Assembly: GCA_027924645.1 (NCBI GenBank)
Contig: BSBN01000829.1
Span: 2,604,001 to 2,668,000, forward strand
Origin: Cunninghamia lanceolata
Lineage: Eukaryota; Streptophyta; Pinopsida; Cupressales; Cupressaceae
DNA: 64,000 nt
Direction: 5' to 3'
The notes under the pieces are model-generated. The model made no database searches and had not been told where the DNA came from. It saw only the letters and a program-made list of their open reading frames with translations. Positions 58,820-64,000 of the stretch are shown in pieces. A program made the position numbers and the translations under genes. The first letter of the stretch is position 1. Each line of letters starts with the position of its first letter.

Positions 58820-60194
58820 CATCCAAAATTAGATATTAGAATACCATTCATATAATAATGCTATTCACATGTAATATTTATAATTGTTTACTAGTTACAT
58901 AACCCGGTAGTAGATGTCGTAGTGTAATATGCAGGTGGAGAACTATTGAAAACTACATCAACGCTATGACTCTAAAATTTCATTAAAATCATCAAAGTAA
59001 ATTAGTTAATCTTGCATTTAAAAATTAAAACTTATTAAATTAAATTCAATGAACTTGCTAACATTTACTTGAGTATCAAGGCCAAAAGTCTCACTCAGGA
59101 GGGCATCTATCATCACCATCTGCTCAGCTATAGATGTAGCCTGCGTACCTTCGTCCTGACTATCCGTGGGGTCATAACCACAGGCTGACCTGCAAGCCTG
59201 ACAAGTATGGGGTGGAACCCTACTCCTCAAACTCTCCCCTGGCCCACGTTGTGCTGCAGGACTAGCATGCTCTATGATGCTCTGGGTCAAGGCACTAATG
59301 GAATGAAGTGTCTCAAACTTAGCACTCTCCTTCACAATGGAAGGGATAGACACGTGCTCATGGGCTGGTCTGGCGAGTTCTCATCTCGCTAGTCATTGTC
59401 GGTCAACACGTATCCCTGGTCTATCCTGTGCTGACCCCCCACCTCTACCTTAGAAGTCCCACATATGAAAATAGTTTGGCACTTTATTTTTGACAAACTC
59501 GCAGTAGAGTTTCCTCAAAAAGTATTGCGGGACCTCATTATTGTTGCATGGAGGATGGTTGGTTGTTGCACCAATGGATAGGGAACTTCTTGCATGTAAG
59601 GGGTAGAGGTTGATTTATTCGTGGGTTTGTAAAAATGGATCACAAGTCCAATTTTGTAATTTGTTCATATGATAACTTGTCTGCATAGTACTCTCTAAAT
59701 TCTCTCCTCTATTCTGACCAACTAAATATTTTCTTGCTAATTGAATCTAAATTTGATAACATAGATTCAAGAGATTGAGCAAGTGTGGATCTATGCAAGG
59801 TTGAAGATGTAGGATCTTTTAACCTTGCAATTATGTCTTCCATTTATTTTTTATTGTTTTCAATTTGCCCCATTAGATTTTCTTGTGTTCTAGGGGCATG
59901 TCGAGGAATGAATGGAGGTGTTTGTTGTTCAGGTGATTCAAGATTTTGTGGATTTTTAGGAGGAGGAGCATTATCAATTCCTGACAATTAAGGAAATTTA
60001 CATCAAAAATCAACTTAAACCTACTTATTTAGAAATAAATTCACACAAAAAAACAAATACAACTCACTCCTTTGGCCTCCTCAACGTCGTGGTGGCATTT
60101 TGGCGATGAATCTATGAGAATTTGGTGTCAAAACTAGTCTCCAATAATGCAAGCACACTCCTTAGGGTTTGCAGGTTGTGGGTACAGAGAAAAT

Positions 60195-60313
60195 GAAATG
60201 AACAAATGAGCACAAATTTATTTAGGTTTCTTTTAAAATACTAAAACATAATGCGAGCGCATTATGGTTTAGTATTTAAAAAAAACCTACATTTGTGCTC
60301 ATTTGTTCATTTC
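60195..60313. repeat. 119-bp palindrome near the right TIR
   Basis: Arms start GAAATGAACAAATGAGCACA (60195) and end in the complement (60313), closing on a central ATAATGCGAGCGCATTAT (60248-60265). Could form a long hairpin. Confidence 0.9.
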
Positions 60314-60406
60314 AACGCGAGTGTGTTATGGTTTGGTGTTGCCGAGCATTATGGCTCGGCATCACCAAACCATAATGCGAGCGCGTTATAACGTGAGCGC
60401 GTTATG
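60313..60406. repeat. Right subterminal GCGAGCGCGTTAT motif cluster
   Basis: CAACGCGAGTGTGTTATGG (60313-60331), GCCGAGCATTATGGCTCGGC (60341-60360) and two tandem (A/G)(A/C)G(C/T)GAGCGCGTTAT units at 60371-60406. Related blocks lie at 35818-35846, 35903-35939 and 55691-55720. Confidence 0.8.
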
Positions 60407-60433
60407 TCTTAGAAGTTTTTAAAAAAATAATTG

Positions 60434-60470
60434 GCCACTTTTTGGCTCCCTAATATTTTGCACCTACTTA
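60434..60470 (-). repeat. Right terminal inverted repeat
   Basis: Minus strand AAGTAGGTGCAAAATATTAG then GGAGCCAAAAAGTGG, the partner of 34938-34980. Confidence 0.65.
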
Positions 60471-60600
60471 GGGAACCCATTCAAAATAGTCTCAGATCAA
60501 ATATAAATGATGGGTTCAACAACAAAGGCACAAAGTAGGATTTTGATGGGTTTGGGGCAAAATAATGCAAGTTGGGAACTGGGTTTTTTACGTACCAACA
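60471..60600 (-). repeat. Gag-only element, 5' LTR, distal part
   Basis: GGGAACCCATTCAAAATAGT and onward matches 29625-29754 of the intact LTR, ending ACGTACCAACA. Confidence 0.9.
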
Positions 60601-60790
60601 AAATGCACCATTTTTAGTGTTATAGGATCCTAAAGTTTATAACCTTTTATATTCTCCCCATAACCCATGAAAACACACTTTTTAGCCTTGAAATCTAGCA
60701 CAATCCCCTCTAGGGTCTTCAAAATGATTATAGAAACCACTTCATCCCAAGGGAGGAGTTCCTGCTGTCACATAGATTTGCACCTAGTGT
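60601..60790 (-). pseudogene. Ty1/copia fragment B, part 1 (integrase C-terminus)
   Basis: The minus strand reads LDFKAKKCVFMGYGENIKGY then KL and, past a TAG at an expected Trp, DPITLKMVHF, the FVGY....GYRLWDP region of copia integrase. The next codons, SNDVIFRELNIF, appear only when joined to 27559, so this is the other half of copia B. Confidence 0.8.
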
Positions 60791-62934
60791 TGAAGGCTTT
60801 TAGGGCTCCAATAATCTAGTGAAACATTGAGACGACCTCCAGGTGTGGGACCCTACAGGGAGGCTGAATCTCCAGAGAGGCTGGTTCCTTTGCTAAATGA
60901 GAGATTCAACCAACCTAAGACTAAACCTAATCTATCCACTAGTTATGAAAAAAGGAAGAAGGAGTAGACTAAAATTAAAAGGAGGTGATACACTAGGTTT
61001 GAATAAAGAACATTCACAGAGCTAAGATGCACAAATAAAGAAATACAACTGATAAACTTACATAGATCATGAAGATTTTAACAGAGATAAAGAATGGATT
61101 GCCAGGAATTAAACATTCACAAACAATATCCAATTCTAAGGATACACAGAGTTAAAAGCATGAAAAAGTAAAACACCATATGTATTAATCAAGAGGCACA
61201 ATTACATCAGAGGAAAGTTCTGTTTGGAATACAGAGGCATCAAGGATATCCAACTATTTTCTGACATTTTTTACATCTTACATTCATGCATATATAGCAT
61301 CTCATTCAAAATGACCTAATTAGGTTACAATAAATTGCCCAATCGGCTATGTCAGAAAAGAAATCTCTGCCTGATGGGATGTCTATCTAAAAAATTAACT
61401 GTAGAAAATATCTGGAAGAGGGGTTGCTAAGAGATATTTCCTTTCAATGTGAATAATTGATTTACCACCTGCAACCATCAATGTAACAAATATCTGCTAA
61501 GGGGTAGGTGAGAAGATAGGGTCTTATTGATGGTAGATGGGACAAAACACCTGAGCAAAGCCTTTATAACACTTTAAAAGTTGAACCCCTTGATTCTGTG
61601 CCTTATCGGCTTTGAAAACCCTCAAAATTTGACCTATGAATGCCTCTGCCGATTGAACTTGCACATTTCTTGCTCTTAGGATGCCCGATAGTCTTCGTTT
61701 GAATCTGGGCCATAGATGAGATTTGCCCTTTTTAGATCAACGGTTACCTCATTACTTTATTTTTCCCTTATGTTTCTACGCGGGCCTCATGAAGGATCCA
61801 GATGGACGGCTCAGAAGGAGCCACGTGGTCGCTGCCCACTACCCCGTAAGGAATCGACATCTTAGGAAGATTCGCCTCAGGCTGGAGGGGGACAGTTTGG
61901 ATTTCCTTTTGACCTTTTGGAGAGTCTGATCTAGCACCACCTGTCCATCTTCAAAACCATGACCCCACCGAACTCATGTCCATAGGCCAGAGCACTTTAT
62001 AGCTATTGTCTCCCCATTGCCCCACATAAGGAGGTGATGTCATCTTAGGTAGGTAGCGGATGAGTGGGATATTGCCATGTGGCACCACATTATAGGTTGA
62101 AGGAGGTAGTGAGCATGATGGTCAGCGAGTCAGGGACTTAGGAATTTTTAGAACCTAAGTCGCGAGTTAGGAAGTTAGGAAAACCCCTGACCTTGCGACA
62201 ACAAAGACTTCTTTTTGATGCAAAGGGAAATTGGACACTTGGGGATTTTTAGAACCAAATTTGTGGGTTAGGAAGTTAAGAAAACCCCCAACCTCGTGAC
62301 AACATAGACTTCTTTTGATGTAAAGGCTGATGATGTAAAGGGAAGTCGGGCACTTGAAGATTTTCAGAACCTAAGTCACGGGTTCTTAAAACTTCATAAC
62401 CTCCGACCTAAGGTTCAAAAGTTTAGATTTTTAGTGACTTTGTGACAACAAAGGAAAATAAAAGGTGGGACTGGTCACTTCATGGTTTAAAAAGGCTTTA
62501 AATAAAAACTTAAACGACCAGAAATTGGTACAAAAAGTCAACGAAGGAATATAGCATAAAGTAGAAATACAACTGTGAGCCTTAGGGTTTTGAAAGGAAA
62601 AATATGAAAATATTCAAGGGGATTAATTCAAAACCCTAAGAGGCTTTGGGGAGTTGAATAATTTTGGCCAAAGGGGCAAAGATAGGTCAACATTTTGGTG
62701 ACTTCTCAAGGGTGTCTACTTGCTAGAAAAATAGAAACCAATAGCCTTAAGAATTCATTGGGCATAGAGTCAAGTCTGGAACATGTTGGCAAAACTGAAA
62801 CCTACCTCAAAACAAAACCGCAAAAGGGGACAAGGCCTGCATTCTCCTAATGACAATGTAGCCTGTGCAAGGCACTTATGGAAAGGAAACCTAAAGCATA
62901 AATGAACTAAAACAATAAATACAAGACCCCATAC
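60791..62934. other. Unassigned repeat DNA, possibly an LTR
   Basis: No gene. A TATA-like minus-strand GCTATATATGCATG lies at about 61290-61303, and TGTGGGACC (60847) and GGTCAACA (62692) could be LTR ends, but no second copy exists. Positions 61780-61920 are GC-richer than the surroundings. ORF 61723-61929 has no family features. Confidence 0.3.
62128..62400. repeat. Three diverged tandem copies, ~100-115 bp
   Basis: Each copy has a GGA(C)TT..(G)A.TTTTTAGAACC(A/T)AA phrase, a GGGTTAGGAAGTTA-type phrase and CGACAACA(A/T)AGACTTCTTT, starting near 62130, 62240 and 62348 (the third partial). Confidence 0.7.
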
Positions 62935-64000
62935 CAACCGTAATGGTAAGGTTTGAGATGGATCCCATTCACTAAGATCAGTAGAACTTCACCATCCAAC
63001 CTTGAAAAAATGAAAGCATTTGCTTGCTTGGTGTTGATGATGACATAAGGCCCACTCCAAAGTGCATCAAACTTGGTATGGCCTCCTGGTTTGGCTTGGT
63101 CAGTGTCCCATTTTAGGACAAGATCACCCTCTTTGAAGGTCTGGACCTTGGCCTTCTAATCAAAATATTTCTTGGTCTGCATCTGATGTTCTTTTATTTT
63201 GATCATGGCTGACTATCTTTTCTCTTCTAATTCAGTCAATTCAACCATTTTGATAGACCTTGCATCTTATCCTTCCAACTCCAATTGATGAGCCAAATCC
63301 AATACAGGAAGTTCTAAGGATATAGGCAATCTAGCCTCTCTTCCATATATAAGAACAACAGGAGAATTCCCAATGAATCTCTTGTATGTGATCCTATCGG
63401 CCCAAAGAGCTAATCTGATCCTATTGTGCCATTACCTTTGGTTTGTCTCCATGGTCCTCTTTAAAATCCTGATTAGGTTCTTATTGGTGGACTCATCCAA
63501 CCCATTACCTTGAGGGTTATAATTGGATGAAGTCTTTAAGAACACATTGTACTTGAGAGCCCAATCAATAATCCTAAAACTAGTGAATGCTTTTACATTA
63601 TCAGAAATAATAGCATGAGGAGCTCCAAACCTTGTCATGATTTCTTCCAAGAAATCCATGATAGATGATTCAGTGGCCTCCTTGAGTGGGACTGCTTCAA
63701 CCCACCTAGTGAAGTAAACCATTGCAGTCAAAACCCACCTATGACCAGCACTGGAAGAGGGATTTATCATGCGAACGAAATCTAATCCCCACTGTGAGAA
63801 GGGCTGATTGACCTAAATAGGGTGGAGTGGAAGTGCTGCTAATCTTTTCTTTCCAGCAAAAAAATGGCCACCAGCTGGGCCAGTATGAAACTTGCCAAGA
63901 AGTCTATCAACCTGATCTTCTTCTATGCATCTCAGTAAGACTCCATCCAAGTTTTTCTTGAAGAGAACACCATCTACCAAAGCATAAGGGATAGACCACA
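62935..64000 (-). mobile_element. Ty3/gypsy integrase, truncated by the right window edge
   Basis: The minus strand enters at 64000 with YALVDGVLFKKNLDGVLLRC and FHTGPAGGHFFAGKK (start of the zinc domain). It then jumps to RLAALPLHPI and, after a TAG, FSQWGLDFVRMI (Asp), ISDNVKAF (Asp) and QGNGLDESTNKN (Glu) at 63432-63770. So D-D-E is present, but the CxxC half of the zinc domain is deleted. The C-terminal part follows: LALWADRITYKRFIGNSPVV, VQTFKEGDLVLKWDTDQAKP, KFDALWSGPYVI and ILVNGIHLKPYHYG near 62940. Stops sit at expected Gln or Arg sites. RT and LTRs lie outside the window. Confidence 0.88.

Larger units (their letters stand above)
57245..60098 (-). pseudogene. Six-exon gene of unknown family inside the TIR segment
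   Basis: Exons on the minus strand: 60068-60098 (MPPRR...), 59069-59980, 58904-58971, 58520-58571, 57425-57508 and 57245-57310. Each intron begins GT (GTGAGT, GTAAATG, GTTATG, GTAATAA, GTATGAG; a GTAAGTG donor follows exon 6) and ends AG. Exon phases agree at all five junctions. The large exon has one net base out of frame near 59500 and stops where CAA, CAG or CGA fits. Readable parts: PPFIPRHAPRTQENLMGQIE, MEDIIARLKDPTS (possible coiled region), VPQYFLRKLYCEFVKNKVP, HTCQACRSACGYDPTDSQDE (Cys-containing) and MVMIDALLSETFGLDTQ. I do not recognise the family. It might be an accessory or DNA-binding protein of the TIR element, or a captured host gene. A SINE and PPR scraps sit in its introns. 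Confidence 0.6.
34938..60470. mobile_element. 25.5-kb insertion with terminal inverted repeats, family unassigned
   Basis: The insertion interrupts an LTR. Its ends are similar in inverted orientation: GTGCAA...GGGGGGCCAAAAAGGGG on the left and, reverse-complemented, GTGCAA...AGGGAGCCAAAAAGTGG on the right, 22 of 29 positions ungapped. AGGG flanks both sides (34934-34937 and 60470-60473), which may be a 3-4-bp target duplication. Subterminal palindromes occur near both ends. Removing the later gypsy insertion leaves about 11.6 kb. It carries a six-exon pseudogene (57245-60098). The data fit a DNA transposon, but no transposase motif was recognised and the short TSD and ends do not match CACTA, hAT or Mutator rules cleanly. 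Confidence 0.65.
27560..60600 (-). mobile_element. Gag-only LTR retrotransposon, right LTR split by a 25.5-kb insertion
   Basis: The left LTR is 27560-29754, the internal region 29755-32867, and the right LTR 32868-34937 plus about 60471-60600. The split LTR sums to about 2,200 bp against 2,195 bp for the intact one, and the sequence on both sides of the break matches the intact LTR. The minus-strand primer site is at 32847-32864. The only coding region is gag-like (30411-32401); no pol was found. The flanks (GAATG / AAATG) and the rejoined copia frame support these ends. Confidence 0.88.

Noticed and set aside
34938..60470. CACTA-type transposon
   Set aside because: The ends do not begin CACTA, and no TNPA- or TNPD-like motif was seen; superfamily left open.
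62690..62710. TTTTGGTGACTTCTCAAGGG after TCAACA as a plus-strand primer site
   Set aside because: The adjacent coding region is a minus-strand integrase end, so a plus-strand 5' leader does not fit; no LTR copy supports it.
1..64000. CRISPR arrays, bacterial operons, organellar DNA
   Set aside because: Direct repeats here are minisatellites or LTR-internal repeats without spacer structure; no prokaryotic or organellar gene was found.

Overview
This window is non-genic plant DNA made of transposable elements inserted into one another. The plant origin rests on TTTAGGG-type telomere-like arrays, pentatricopeptide (PPR) gene fragments, Ty1/copia and Ty3/gypsy (chromovirus and other) coding relics, and a tRNA-derived SINE. 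The very large LTRs, gag-only LTR elements, gene-poor layout and heavy decay suggest a big-genome seed plant, probably a gymnosperm. That last step is inference. No intact host gene, rRNA, tRNA gene or CRISPR array was found.

Layout. 1-7705: 3' part of a non-autonomous LTR element with a Pro/Ser-rich gag-like ORF and a G-patch-like motif, ending in its 3' LTR (6497-7705). 7708-9520: PPR pseudogene fragments (minus). About 9780-10327: possible solo LTR. 11400-13840: decayed Ty3/gypsy (minus; gag end, protease, integrase end). 15860-27075: Ty1/copia element A (minus), split by a complete chromovirus (16975-24517; LTRs, PBS, PPT, chromodomain, perfect 5-bp target duplication TTACC). 27076-27559: piece of a second copia (B), whose reading frame resumes at 60601.

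Central nest. Copia B is split by a gag-only LTR retrotransposon (27560-60600). That element's right LTR is cut at 34937 and resumes at about 60471. The interrupting 25.5-kb segment has similar inverted ends (GTGCAA...GCCAAAAAG), subterminal palindromes, and the remains of a six-exon gene (57245-60098, minus) whose splice phases agree at every junction. I recognise no family for it. This segment also carries a degenerate telomere-like array, PPR scraps, a SINE (58608-58819, 17-bp target duplication), a 415-bp foldback MITE (51372-51786, with an empty-site copy nearby) and a 14-kb Ty3/gypsy element (36976-50938, two 2,994-bp LTRs, target duplication GTATA).

That gypsy element has two RNase H domains. 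One lies upstream of the reverse transcriptase with all four acidic catalytic residues; the usual one after the RT has lost two of its acids. Most of its in-frame stops can be explained by C-to-T change at Gln, Arg or Trp codons, as expected from decay of methylated cytosines.

60731-64000: unassigned repeat DNA, then a minus-strand Ty3/gypsy integrase running off the right edge. Element order by nesting: copia A and B oldest, then the chromovirus and gag-only element, then the TIR segment, then the dual-RNase-H gypsy, MITE and SINE.
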